Assembly: GCA_900550415.1 (NCBI GenBank)
Contig: URSO01000005.1
Location: 1 to 50,336 of the forward strand
Direction of reading: 5' to 3'
Length of the DNA: 50,336 nucleotides
Source of the DNA: an uncultured Collinsella sp.
GTDB lineage: Bacteria; Actinomycetota; Coriobacteriia; Coriobacteriales; Coriobacteriaceae
This document shows, piece after piece, positions 1-7,966 of this stretch. The notes beneath the pieces were generated by a model. That model was given only the letters and a program-made list of their open reading frames with translations, did not search any database and was not told the DNA's origin. The translations under genes were made by a program, and so were the position numbers. Positions within the stretch are counted from its first letter, which is position 1; every line of letters starts with the position of its first letter.

Positions 1-90
1 CACCAGAGCGAACAAATTGGCATGAAAAGAGGACGGCATAGACCTTCTGGTCATGCCGTCCTCTTTGAATGACAAGTTGTCGCTCTGGTG
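1..90. repeat. 90-bp nested palindrome / bidirectional terminator-like structure
   Basis: Outer arms at 1-10 and 81-90 are perfect inverted repeats (CACCAGAGCG / CGCTCTGGTG). Nested inside is a perfect 14-bp stem, 26-39 with 53-66, whose loop holds a further 4-bp stem (41-44 with 49-52). The inner hairpin could end livF transcription from the right or an unseen gene from the left, but neither side has a long T tract. The terminal repeats also resemble a small mobile palindromic element. It starts at base 1, so its true left limit is unknown. Confidence 0.6.
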
Positions 91-109
91 CCCGCGCAGC
101 GTCGGCTGG

Positions 110-133
110 TCCGCCGTTCGGTAGAACGGCGGA
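110..133 (-). terminator. Stem-loop just after livF stop
   Basis: Perfect 10-bp stem (110-119 with 124-133) and a 4-nt loop, 5 bp past the livF stop codon. No T tract follows on the minus strand, so it may protect the 3' end or work together with the larger palindrome at 1-90 rather than terminate alone. Confidence 0.4.
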
Positions 134-138
134 ACCGC

Positions 139-852
139 CTAACCGCCCAAGTAAGCTTTGCGGACGTTGTCGTCGTGCAGGAGCTCTTGGCCGGTGCCGG
201 TCATGGTAATCTTGCCGGTCTCGAGCACGTAACCGCGTGTGGCGATGGAAAGCGCCATCTGCGCGTTTTGCTCGACCAGAAGCACCGTGGTGCCGGCCTT
301 GTGCAGGTCCTCGACAATCTGGAAGATCTGCTCAATCAGAATCGGCGCCAGGCCCATGGAAGGCTCGTCAAGCATGAGCAGCTTGGGGTTACTCATAAGG
401 GCGCGGCCCATAACGAGCATCTGCTGCTCGCCGCCCGAAAGGGTGCCGGCGACTTGGCGACGGCGCTCCTTAAGGCGAGGGAACTGCTCGTAGACGCGCT
501 CAAGGCCCGGAGCCACCGTGGACTTGGGCTGCGTGTAAGCGCCCATCTCCAGGTTCTCCTCGACCGTCATCTGCAAAAAGGCACGACGGCCCTCGGGCAC
601 CTGGGCCAGGCCCTTGCCCACCAGCTTGTCGGCAGGCGTATGGGTAATGTCCTCGCCCATAAACTTGATGGAGCCGGTCTTGGAACGCAGCAGGCCCGAG
701 ACAGTCTTAAGCGTTGTAGACTTGCCGGCGCCGTTAGCACCGATCAAGGCCACGATCTCACCCTCGTTGACGTTAAAGGAGATGTCCTTGATGGCGTGGA
801 TAGCGCCGTACCAGACGTTGATGTTGTAGACGGAAAGCATCGGCTCTGCCAT
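139..852 (-). CDS. livF: Branched-chain amino acid ABC transporter ATPase LivF
   Basis: 237-residue ABC ATPase, one of the two nucleotide-binding subunits powering the branched-chain amino acid importer at the inner face of the membrane. Walker A (GANGAGKST) lies near residue 37, the signature LSGGEQQ near 138 and Walker B (LLMLDEP) near 158, in the usual order and at the usual LivF length. It starts directly after the livG stop with no gap, behind a strong AAGGGGGAG ribosome site, so it is the last gene of livJHMGF. Assignment as LivF rather than LivG rests on its shorter length, its position, and the complete Liv gene set upstream. Substrates other than Leu/Ile/Val cannot be excluded from sequence. 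Confidence 0.95.
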   Translation of the reverse strand: MAEPMLSVYNINVWYGAIHAIKDISFNVNEGEIVALIGANGAGKSTTLKTVSGLLRSKTGSIKFMGEDITHTPADKLVGKGLAQVPEGRRAFLQMTVEENLEMGAYTQPKSTVAPGLERVYEQFPRLKERRRQVAGTLSGGEQQMLVMGRALMSNPKLLMLDEPSMGLAPILIEQIFQIVEDLHKAGTTVLLVEQNAQMALSIATRGYVLETGKITMTGTGQELLHDDNVRKAYLGG

Positions 853-1713
853 TTAGTTCTCCCCCTTATCCTGCTTGCCCAGATATGCCTCGATAACGGC
901 GTCGTTGTTCTGAATTTCCTCGGCCGTGCCCTTGGCGATGACCTTGCCAAAATTAAGCACGCAAATGCCCTCGCAAATATTCATGACGAGCGACATGTCG
1001 TGCTCGATAAGCATGATGGCGATGCCAAAGGTGTCGCGGATCTTGACGATGTTCTCCATGAGCTCCGCGGTCTCGGACGGGTTCATGCCGGCAGCAGGCT
1101 CGTCGAGCAGCAGCAGCTTGGGGTTGGTGGCAAGCGCGCGGACGATCTCCAGACGACGCTGGGCGCCGTAAGGCAGCGAGCCGGCCTGCTCGTTTGCCAG
1201 GTGCTCCATATCAAAGATGGACAGCAGCTCCATGGCGCGCTCGTGGGCGGCCTTCTCGTGCTTCCAGTACGTCGGCAGACGCAGCACGCCCTCAAAACCA
1301 GAGTAGCGCTCCTGGTTGTGCAGGCCGACCTTAACGTTGTCCTCCACCGTCATGGTGTTGAACAGGCGAATGTTCTGGAACGTACGGGCGATACCCATAC
1401 GGTTGACCTGGTAGACGGACTTGCCCGAGGTGTCCTCGCCGTCGAGCAGGATAGTACCGTGCGTGGGCTGGTACACCTTGGTGAGCAGGTTGAAGACCGT
1501 GGTCTTACCGGCACCGTTGGGACCGATCAGACCGGCGATCTCGGTCTTACCGATGGTCAGGCTAAAGTCGTCGACTGCCTTAAGGCCGCCAAATTCAATG
1601 CCCAAGTGGATGCACTCGAGCGCCGGGCGCTGGCCCAGGTCGCGGTCGGGAACGATGGCGCCAGAAGGATACGGGACCATCTTGCCCTTGTTGAACTCAA
1701 ACTTACTGGGCAT
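853..1713 (-). CDS. livG: Branched-chain amino acid ABC transporter ATPase LivG
   Basis: 286-residue ABC ATPase, second nucleotide-binding subunit of the importer. Walker A GPNGAGKTT lies near residues 65-73, an LPYGAQRR-type signature replaces canonical LSGGQ as is common in LivG, and Walker B LLLLDEPAAGMN follows. There is an N-terminal extension of about 28 residues before the ABC fold begins at LECIHLGIEF. Its start overlaps the end of livM by 11 bp, which suggests translational coupling, and livF follows directly. Confidence 0.95.
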   Translation of the reverse strand: MPSKFEFNKGKMVPYPSGAIVPDRDLGQRPALECIHLGIEFGGLKAVDDFSLTIGKTEIAGLIGPNGAGKTTVFNLLTKVYQPTHGTILLDGEDTSGKSVYQVNRMGIARTFQNIRLFNTMTVEDNVKVGLHNQERYSGFEGVLRLPTYWKHEKAAHERAMELLSIFDMEHLANEQAGSLPYGAQRRLEIVRALATNPKLLLLDEPAAGMNPSETAELMENIVKIRDTFGIAIMLIEHDMSLVMNICEGICVLNFGKVIAKGTAEEIQNNDAVIEAYLGKQDKGEN

Positions 1714-2791
1714 CGGCTGCTACCTCCTTCTTGGAAGCAAAGCGGTCCTTAATGCGTGCGAAGAACGCCTTGAGCTGCGGGTTGTTGGTAAAGATCATGA
1801 CCAGGATCAGCACGATGGCGTAGATGAGCATGCGGTAGTCCGAGAACTGACGGAGCAGCTCGGGAAGCACCGTGAGCAACGCCGCCGCGATGACGGAGCC
1901 GCGCATATTGCCCAGACCGCCCAGGACCACGAATACCAGGATGAGGATGGACGTGTTGAAGTCGAACTTGGTGGCGGAAAGCTGCGAGAAGTTACCGCCG
2001 AAGAGGGCTCCGGCAGCGCCGGCGAGAGCGGCGGAAACCACGAAGGCGATCATGCGGTACTCGGTGACGGAGATGCCCACGGACTCGGCAGCGATCTTGT
2101 TGTCGCGCACGGCCATAATGGCACGGCCGGTACGGCTGCGAACCAGGTTGAGCACGATCACAAGTGCGACCATGACCAGGATGGCACCGGCGAGGAAGGT
2201 CGAGTACGTCGACACGCCCGATGCGCCCTGGGCGCCCTTGATGATGGCGGTGCCGTCCTCGAGCAGGTGCAGGTCGTCGATCGTGGAGTTACCTGTAATG
2301 TTAAAGATCACATGCAGGCCGCGGGAGTCGACGCCCACGATAAGGCAGGTGACGATCTCTTTGATAATCTCGCCAAAGGCCAGCGTCACGATAGCCAGGT
2401 AATCGCCGCTCAGGCGAAGGACCGGGATGCCGATCAAGAAGCCCAGGATGGCGGCAGCGATGGCGCCGACCACGATGCTGATGACAAGACGTATCGGATC
2501 GGAGGGAACGGCGCTCTCGAGGGCGACCGCGGTAACGATGCCTGTATAGGCGCCGACGCTCATAAAGCCCGCGTGGCCCAGCGACAAGTCGCCCGCGATG
2601 CCGACGACGAGGTTAAGGGAGATAGCCATGACGATATAGGCCGTGATGGGAACCAGCTGACCGGCGATCATGCGCGGAATCATGTGGTTAGACTGCATAA
2701 AGAACACGATGGCGAACGCCACAAGGCACATGGCGTACGTAACAAAGTCGTGACGCGTCTGCTTGTCTTTAAGAAACTTCATAACGCTCAC
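1703..2791 (-). CDS. livM: Branched-chain amino acid ABC permease LivM
   Basis: 362-residue polytopic membrane protein, one of two permease subunits. The BPD_transp_2 signature region is visible (AISLNLVVGIAGDLSLGHAGFM, in part, near residues 57-78), and the EAA-like loop SGDYLAIVTLAFGEI contacts the ATPases. Length is within the LivM range and larger than LivH, as usual. It starts right after the livH stop (2792) and overlaps livG by 11 bp. The C-terminus is short and basic. Confidence 0.95.
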   Translation of the reverse strand: MSVMKFLKDKQTRHDFVTYAMCLVAFAIVFFMQSNHMIPRMIAGQLVPITAYIVMAISLNLVVGIAGDLSLGHAGFMSVGAYTGIVTAVALESAVPSDPIRLVISIVVGAIAAAILGFLIGIPVLRLSGDYLAIVTLAFGEIIKEIVTCLIVGVDSRGLHVIFNITGNSTIDDLHLLEDGTAIIKGAQGASGVSTYSTFLAGAILVMVALVIVLNLVRSRTGRAIMAVRDNKIAAESVGISVTEYRMIAFVVSAALAGAAGALFGGNFSQLSATKFDFNTSILILVFVVLGGLGNMRGSVIAAALLTVLPELLRQFSDYRMLIYAIVLILVMIFTNNPQLKAFFARIKDRFASKKEVAADAQ

Positions 2792-3673
2792 CTACACCTT
2801 CTCGGGGACGTACTTGCCCAAGAGGCCGGCAGGCTTGACGAGCAGGACGATGATCAAAACACCAAAGACGATGGAGTTGGCAAGGCTCGTGGAAATATAA
2901 GCCTGTGCCATCGCCTCGATGATACCGATGAGAATGCCACCGACAAAGGCACCGGGGATGGAGCCGATGCCACCGAAGACAGCGGCATCGAAGGCCTTGA
3001 TGCCAGGCATGGCACCCGTCGTGGGCTGCAGCACCGGCGAGTAGGAGCACAGCAGCACGCCGGCGATGGCGGCAAGGGCGGAGCCGATGGCGAACGTCAT
3101 CGAGATGGTGCGGTTGACGTTGATGCCCATGAGCTGAGCGGCGGCCTTGTCCTCGGACACGGCGCGCATGGCTTTGCCCATCTTGGTCTTGCCTGTAAAG
3201 AACATCAGGCCGGCCATGATAACCAGGCAGGCGACGATGGTGACGAGCGAGACGGCGCTTACGTTGAACTTGGCCAAGAACTCCGGCACCTGGAAGGTGA
3301 CGAGCGAAGTGAAGTTCTTGGGCGTGGCGCCCCACAGAAGCTGCGCGGCGTTCTGCAGGAAGTAAGACACGCCGATGGCCGTGATCAGAACGGCCAGAGG
3401 GCCTGCTTGGCGCAGCGGCTTGTATGCCAGACCCTCGATGAGAACACCGAGAACCGTGCAGACCACACAAGAGAGAATTACAGATGCCCAGCCCGGGAGG
3501 CCGAGATACGACGTGGCGCAGAACGAGACATAGGCACCGACCATGATGACGTCGCCGTGAGCGAAGTTGAGCATCTTGGCGATACCGTAGACCATGGTGT
3601 AGCCCAACGCGATGATGGCGTAGACGCTGCCCATGGACAGGCCGTTGACCAAGTATTGGATAAAGACCGTCAT
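2792..3673 (-). CDS. livH: Branched-chain amino acid ABC permease LivH
   Basis: 293-residue permease subunit. The frame is open for another 31 codons upstream, but I place the start at 3673 because the protein then begins MTVFIQYLVNGLSMGSVYA, the normal LivH N-terminus, with AAAGGGGG nine bases before it. An ATG three codons upstream would touch the ribosome site. It has about eight hydrophobic segments and the LivH signature GYTMVYGIAKMLNFAHGD. livM follows with no gap. It is separated from livJ by 139 bp carrying a strong hairpin, so the binding protein may be made in excess over the permease. Confidence 0.93.
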   Translation of the reverse strand: MTVFIQYLVNGLSMGSVYAIIALGYTMVYGIAKMLNFAHGDVIMVGAYVSFCATSYLGLPGWASVILSCVVCTVLGVLIEGLAYKPLRQAGPLAVLITAIGVSYFLQNAAQLLWGATPKNFTSLVTFQVPEFLAKFNVSAVSLVTIVACLVIMAGLMFFTGKTKMGKAMRAVSEDKAAAQLMGINVNRTISMTFAIGSALAAIAGVLLCSYSPVLQPTTGAMPGIKAFDAAVFGGIGSIPGAFVGGILIGIIEAMAQAYISTSLANSIVFGVLIIVLLVKPAGLLGKYVPEKV

Positions 3674-3719
3674 GTTCCACATCCCCCTTTCGAATAGGTT
3701 TCCAGTTGATGTATGAAAC

Positions 3720-3739
3720 AGGGACGTTACATCGTCCCT
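3720..3739. repeat. Small perfect hairpin AGGGACG/CGTCCCT in the livJ-livH spacer
   Basis: 7-bp perfect stem with a 6-nt loop (TTACAT), between the larger livJ-livH hairpin and the livH start. Its function is unknown. It may be part of the processing or attenuation signal between binding protein and permease genes. Confidence 0.45.
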
Positions 3740-3750
3740 AGATACCAAGC

Positions 3751-3780
3751 AAGCAGGGAAGGCCAAAACCTCCCCTGCTT
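3751..3780 (-). terminator. Intercistronic hairpin between livJ and livH
   Basis: Arms 3751-3762 and 3769-3780 pair over 12 bp with one mismatch around a 6-nt loop. It lies 33 bp past the livJ stop. No T run follows on the minus strand, so it is more likely a partial terminator or an RNA-stabilising barrier that lets livJ mRNA outlast livHMGF mRNA, as is common where a binding protein is needed in excess. This role is an inference. Confidence 0.55.
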
Positions 3781-3812
3781 GGGATCAAAACCGCTCTATA
3801 TAAGGCGGCCTA

Positions 3813-5000
3813 TTAGGCCTGTACGTACTTGCCGTCGGTAATGACGTACGCCGTCGGGTCCTTCTGGACCTGACCCTTGTCGTTCCAGGAGAGCTTGCCA
3901 GTCAGACCGTCAACGGTAATCTTGAGCATAGCCTCGGGAAGCTTCTCGGCAACCTCGGTGGGGTCGGCGTCGACGCCCAGGCCGGCCTCCTTGAGAGCCT
4001 CGACCACAGCATGCACGCCGTCGTAGGCGTCGGCGGCAAACTGGTCGGGGGTATCGCCGTACTTATCCTTGTAAGCGTTGACGAAGTCGGCGTTCTTCTC
4101 GTCGTCGGCGGAGAACGGGGTCATGAGCAGCAGACCCTCGGCAAGAGAGGTGTCGAAGCCCTCAACGCCCAGGATGCCGTCCATGCCGTCGCAGCCCATC
4201 ATCTTGACGTCGTAGCCCATGTCCTTGGCGTTCTTGAGCAGGACGGACGCCGGCGTGTAGTAGATCGGCGCAAAGATCATGGTGGCGCCTGCCTGCTTGG
4301 CCTTGGTCAGCTGGTTGGTAAAGCTCGTGGCGGAGTCGTCCTTAAAGGTCTCCTCGTCGACAATCTCAAGCTTAGACTTAGCGGCCTGGGCCTTAAAGGA
4401 ATCTGCGATGCCCGAAGAATAGGCGTCGCCGGAGTTATAGAACAGCACGAACTTCTCGTTCGCATACTTCTCTGCCAGGAACTTGGCAGCGTTGACACCT
4501 TGGTTGGGGTCGGTAAAGCAAACCTGGAAGACGCAATCCTTGCCCTTGGTAACGTCCTCGGAGGACGCAGACGGGGTGATCATGAACGTCTCGGGGTCGT
4601 TGCCGCACTCGGCGGCAACGGCGACCGACGCACCCGTGGTGGTCGGACCGACGAGGGCCTGCATGCCCCAGTCGAGCAGGGTGTTGAAGGCGTTGACGGC
4701 CTTCTCACCGTCAGCCTGGTCGTCCTCGGCCTTGCTGACAAGCGGCAGCTCCTTAGTCGAGAAATCCTTGCAGCCAAGCTCGACAGCCTGTGTAACGGAC
4801 TTGCCGTAGGACGCGTTGGCGCCGGTCAGCGGGCCGATGGTGCCGATCTTAAACGAAGCGTCGCCCGACGCGGAACCGCTGTCGCCGCCGTTGGAGGAGC
4901 AGCCAGCTAGAATGGACATCGCCCCCAGACCTGCTGCGCTCGCGATAACGCTCCTGCGATTCATAACAGGGTTCAATGACTTACCGGTGAGGCTCGACAT
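3813..5000 (-). CDS. livJ: Branched-chain amino acid ABC substrate-binding lipoprotein LivJ
   Basis: 395-residue extracytoplasmic solute-binding protein of the periplasmic-binding-protein type 1 (Peripla_BP_6) family, which captures the amino acid for LivHM. The N-terminus has MNRRSVIASAAGLG at residues 13-26, a twin-arginine-like motif, then the lipobox LAGC (Cys near residue 34), so it is a predicted membrane-anchored lipoprotein, possibly Tat-exported. A Ser/Gly/Asp linker follows, then the binding domain beginning FKIGTIGPLTGANASYG. The start at 5000 is supported by an AGGAGAG ribosome site; Met13 is an alternative without one. First gene of livJHMGF. Confidence 0.93.
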   Translation of the reverse strand: MSSLTGKSLNPVMNRRSVIASAAGLGAMSILAGCSSNGGDSGSASGDASFKIGTIGPLTGANASYGKSVTQAVELGCKDFSTKELPLVSKAEDDQADGEKAVNAFNTLLDWGMQALVGPTTTGASVAVAAECGNDPETFMITPSASSEDVTKGKDCVFQVCFTDPNQGVNAAKFLAEKYANEKFVLFYNSGDAYSSGIADSFKAQAAKSKLEIVDEETFKDDSATSFTNQLTKAKQAGATMIFAPIYYTPASVLLKNAKDMGYDVKMMGCDGMDGILGVEGFDTSLAEGLLLMTPFSADDEKNADFVNAYKDKYGDTPDQFAADAYDGVHAVVEALKEAGLGVDADPTEVAEKLPEAMLKITVDGLTGKLSWNDKGQVQKDPTAYVITDGKYVQA

Positions 5001-5021
5001 GCGGCTCTCCTCTCAAATCTC

Positions 5022-5067
5022 GTCGGGTTTCGGTTACCCGACAGGCCATCCTTCGCCGTGTTCGGCG
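5022..5067 (-). promoter_or_regulatory. livJ 5' leader with two small hairpins
   Basis: Two perfect short stems lie just upstream of the livJ ribosome site: 5022-5028 with 5036-5042 (7 bp) and 5054-5058 with 5063-5067 (5 bp, loop TGTT). They would lie in the 5' leader if transcription starts from the promoter proposed at 5089-5116. No known riboswitch class was recognised. Confidence 0.35.
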
Positions 5068-5088
5068 TTCGCAAAATAGTAGACGCTT

Positions 5089-5116
5089 TAGTTAGGAAAA
5101 GTGGCGAATATTTCAA
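5089..5116 (-). promoter_or_regulatory. Possible livJ promoter
   Basis: On the minus strand TTGAAA (5111-5116) and TAACTA (5089-5094) are 16 bp apart, at the edge of the AT-rich block 5090-5240 that separates livJ from hom. The match to sigma-70 consensus is only fair. The rest of the 494-bp gap 5001-5494 holds AT-rich sequence and no coding region that I can support. Confidence 0.3.
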
Positions 5117-5494
5117 CTTTTCTTTGGATTTGTTCATTTATCTATATTTTTGCGTATTTCTATTTTTTTATGCAGTAATGCCACTTTATTGTGTAAAAGT
5201 AATGTTTCCATTCTGTTACAAGCGTTCCCGCTCTTAATAAACATGGTGTCCCCCTTTTCGCTAGCCGCGATGCGGCCGTCTTGCGGTACAGGGCAAACCT
5301 TATGGTGCAAACGTTGACAGTTTGTTACGGAGTTCCGTTTGTAGCGAGCATGTTTCCAATGTTTCCGCAGCGTTTCGGGGGTGCCGTTTTGTGCGACTCC
5401 TGTTGCCTGGCGAGCACGCGCCCTCTGTTCACGCTAGAATGCACTCAACCTTTAAGCGGTTAATCCATCCATGAGATGCACGAAGGAGCTATCT

Positions 5495-6838
5495 ATGAGC
5501 GAACCCCTGCGCACCGTGAACGTCGGTCTGATCGGCCTGGGAACCGTCGGCGGCGGCGTGGCCCGTCTGATCAAGAGCCACCACGATGAGTACCTGGCAG
5601 CCTACGGCATCGACCTTAAGCTGACCCGCGCCTGCGCGCTTGCCTGGGAGCAGGCCGAGGCGGCAGGCATTGAGCGCGAGGCCTTCACGAGTGACTGGCA
5701 CGACGTCGTCACCGACCCCGCCGTCGACATCGTCGTCGAGCTGATCGGCGGCGAGCATCCCGCAACCGAGATCTTCACCACCGCCTTCGAGAACGGCAAG
5801 CACGTCGTCTCTGCCAACAAGGCCCTGCTGGGCCGTCACGTCGAGACGCTCGCCGAAAAGGCGCGCGCGTGCGGCGTGCAGATTAAGTGCGAGGCCAGCT
5901 GCGGCGGTGGCATCCCCATTGTCAGCACGCTCGAGCACGACCTAGTGGGCAACAAGATCCTGACCATCGCCGGCATTCTCAACGGTACCACCAACTATAT
6001 CCTGTCGCGCATGGACGCCGAGGGCGCCGATTACGCCGACGTGCTTGCCGACGCGCAGGCCAAGGGCTATGCCGAGGCCGACCCGTCCGCAGACGTCGAC
6101 GGCTTCGACGCCGCCAGCAAGACGGCCATCCTTGCCTCCATCGGCTTTGGCACCCGCGTGACCACCGACGATGTGTACCAGCAGGGTATCCGCACCATCG
6201 GCGCCGAGGACATCACTCAGGCCCGCGAGCTCGGCTACACCATTAAGCTGCTGGGCATCGCCCGCAACACCGACGCCGGCGTCGACGTCCGCGTGCATCC
6301 CACGCTGATCCCCGCCGACCACATGCTTGCCAAGGTCAACGGCGCCATGAACGCTGTCTACGTGGTAGGCGACGCCGTGGGCGAGACCATGTTCTACGGT
6401 GCCGGCGCAGGCTCCTTCCCCACCGCGAGCGCCGTCGTGGGCGATATCCTGTCGCTCTCCGAGCAGATCAGCCGCGGCGTGGCTCCGCTGCCCGAGATTG
6501 AGCCCTATGGCCACAACCTCGCCTTTAAGCCCATGGACGAGCTCCAGACCAAGTACTATGTGCGCCTGAAGGTCGCCGACCGCGTGGGCGCCCTGTCCGA
6601 GACGGTCGACATCTTTGCCAAGCACAACATCTCGATCTCGCTCATCAACCAGGTCGAGGACGGCAAGTCGGGCGTCAGCGATGCCTGCTCGGTCATCTTC
6701 CTGACGCACCGCGCGCTCGAGAAGGACGTCCAGGCTGCCGCCGCCGAGCTTGCCAGCGTCGACTGCGTGGCCGAGGTCGCCAACGTCCTGCGTATCGAGG
6801 ACGTCGAGGCCTGGACCGAAGGCGTTATGGCCAACTAG
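5495..6838 (+). CDS. hom: Homoserine dehydrogenase
   Basis: 447-residue enzyme reducing aspartate semialdehyde to homoserine with NAD(P)H, the branch step to threonine and methionine. The N-terminal Rossmann motif GLIGLGTVGGG is at residues 10-20, the catalytic homoserine_dh domain contains ILNGTTNYIL and the YAEADPSADVDGFD stretch, and the last 80 or so residues form an ACT domain (VADRVGALSETVDIFAKHNI), the usual site of threonine feedback. I chose the start at 5495 because AAGGAG lies eight bases upstream; an ATG at 5471 in the same frame has no ribosome site. Transcribed alone and followed by a strong terminator. Confidence 0.95.
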   Translation: MSEPLRTVNVGLIGLGTVGGGVARLIKSHHDEYLAAYGIDLKLTRACALAWEQAEAAGIEREAFTSDWHDVVTDPAVDIVVELIGGEHPATEIFTTAFENGKHVVSANKALLGRHVETLAEKARACGVQIKCEASCGGGIPIVSTLEHDLVGNKILTIAGILNGTTNYILSRMDAEGADYADVLADAQAKGYAEADPSADVDGFDAASKTAILASIGFGTRVTTDDVYQQGIRTIGAEDITQARELGYTIKLLGIARNTDAGVDVRVHPTLIPADHMLAKVNGAMNAVYVVGDAVGETMFYGAGAGSFPTASAVVGDILSLSEQISRGVAPLPEIEPYGHNLAFKPMDELQTKYYVRLKVADRVGALSETVDIFAKHNISISLINQVEDGKSGVSDACSVIFLTHRALEKDVQAAAAELASVDCVAEVANVLRIEDVEAWTEGVMAN

Positions 6839-6870
6839 TCCAACACCCGCTTAACAATACGCGCCTCGGG

Positions 6871-6904
6871 GGGCTCCCGTCCTATGTGGGACGGGAGCCC
6901 TTTT
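6871..6904 (+). terminator. Rho-independent terminator of hom
   Basis: Perfect 12-bp GC-rich stem (6871-6882 with 6889-6900), 6-nt loop, then TTTT. It lies 32 bp past the hom stop codon. Confidence 0.9.
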
Positions 6905-7055
6905 CTATCCGGCTTCTAAGCACAGCGGCAAAGCGGCATTTGCACGAGCCGTTCATCGGTAACGCGGGCTACCGTTCACCGATATGCAAACGCGGCCGAT
7001 TCCGGCTACCGCTACGCTGTGCTGCGAATGTCCGCCCGCGATGAGAGGAAGCACT

Positions 7056-7805
7056 ATGTTGCTCGAGGGCAAGAAAGCAATCATCACCGGAGGCACGCGC
7101 GGTATCGGCTATGCCATCGCCTGCCGTTTTATCGAGGAGGGCGCCGCCGTCACCGTCTTTGGCTCGCGCCAGGAAACTGCCGACGCAGCCGTTGAGAAGC
7201 TGGCGGCCGCCTATCCCGAGGCCAAGGTCTGGGGCCGCTCCTGCGACCTCACCTCGCTCGAGGCCGTAACCGAGGCCTTTACCCAAGCTGCCACCGATAT
7301 GGGCGGCCTGGACACGGTCGTCAACAATGCCGGCATCTCCCAGCGCTCGCCCCTTTTGGACTACACGGCCGAGGAGTTTGCAAAGGTCATGGACCTCAAC
7401 GTCGTCGCCGTCTTTAATGGCCACCAGGCTGCCGCCAAGATCATGACCGAGGCCGGCCACGGCGGCACCATCACCACCACGAGCTCGATGGTCGCCAAGT
7501 ACGGTCAGCCCTCCGGCGTCGGCTATCCCACGTCCAAGTTCGCCGTCAACGGCATGGTCCAGTCGCTCTCGCGCGAGCTCGCCCCCATGGGCATTCGCGT
7601 CAACGCCGTCGCACCTGGCGTAACCAAGACCGATATGGTCGCCAACCTGCCCGAAGAGGTCATCAAGCCCATCATCGCCACCATTCCGCTGGGTCGCATG
7701 GGCGAGCCCGAGGATGTCGCCAACGCCTTTGTTTTCTTGGCGAGCGACATGTCCTCCTATGTTACGGGTGCCGTGCTCCCCGTCGACGGAGCCGCCCGCT
7801 CCTAA
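7056..7805 (+). CDS. Short-chain dehydrogenase/reductase, FabG-like
   Basis: 249-residue NAD(P)-dependent oxidoreductase of the classical SDR family. The cofactor motif TGGTRGIG is at residues 10-17, NNAG near 89, the catalytic Ser in TTSSMVAKYG, and the YPTSK active-site motif about 14 residues later; the end SYVTGAVLPVDGA is typical of 3-oxoacyl-ACP-reductase-like members. The start at 7056 has GAGAGGAA upstream; the open frame extends to 6984 without a better site. There are no fatty-acid genes beside it, so the physiological substrate is open. The name FabG would be over-reaching. Confidence 0.85.
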   Translation: MLLEGKKAIITGGTRGIGYAIACRFIEEGAAVTVFGSRQETADAAVEKLAAAYPEAKVWGRSCDLTSLEAVTEAFTQAATDMGGLDTVVNNAGISQRSPLLDYTAEEFAKVMDLNVVAVFNGHQAAAKIMTEAGHGGTITTTSSMVAKYGQPSGVGYPTSKFAVNGMVQSLSRELAPMGIRVNAVAPGVTKTDMVANLPEEVIKPIIATIPLGRMGEPEDVANAFVFLASDMSSYVTGAVLPVDGAARS

Positions 7806-7847
7806 GAGGCCACAAGCTTTGGCCCCTGGCCCCAACATAGCTCAACC

Positions 7848-7894
7848 AAAAAAGGCGCACTGCCCGCATCAACTGCGGGCAGCGCGTCTTCTTC
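7848..7894. terminator. Bidirectional terminator between SDR and antiporter genes
   Basis: Core stem 7860-7868 with 7874-7882 (9 bp, loop TCAAC), extended outward with one mismatch to about 15 bp. Six A residues at 7848-7853 give a strong T tract for the minus-strand antiporter transcript, and a T-rich stretch at 7888-7894 serves the plus strand. Confidence 0.85.
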
Positions 7895-7966
7895 TGTTTG
7901 AAGGGAAACCGCGTTCCGTTTCGTGTCCGCCCTCAAACGGGAATGCCACCTCCGCACCAGCGTCGG

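Noticed and set aside
1421..3697. 758-codon plus-strand frame across livG-livM-livH
   Set aside because: Antisense shadow of the liv genes, with His/Asp/Gly-rich sequence and no family features. Similar long shadows at 88-1752 and 32776-34062 were rejected for the same reason.
5001..5494. Possible T-box or amino-acid riboswitch before hom
   Set aside because: No T-box sequence (TGGNACCGCG-like), no specifier stem and no terminator/antiterminator pair were seen; only AT-rich DNA and livJ leader hairpins.
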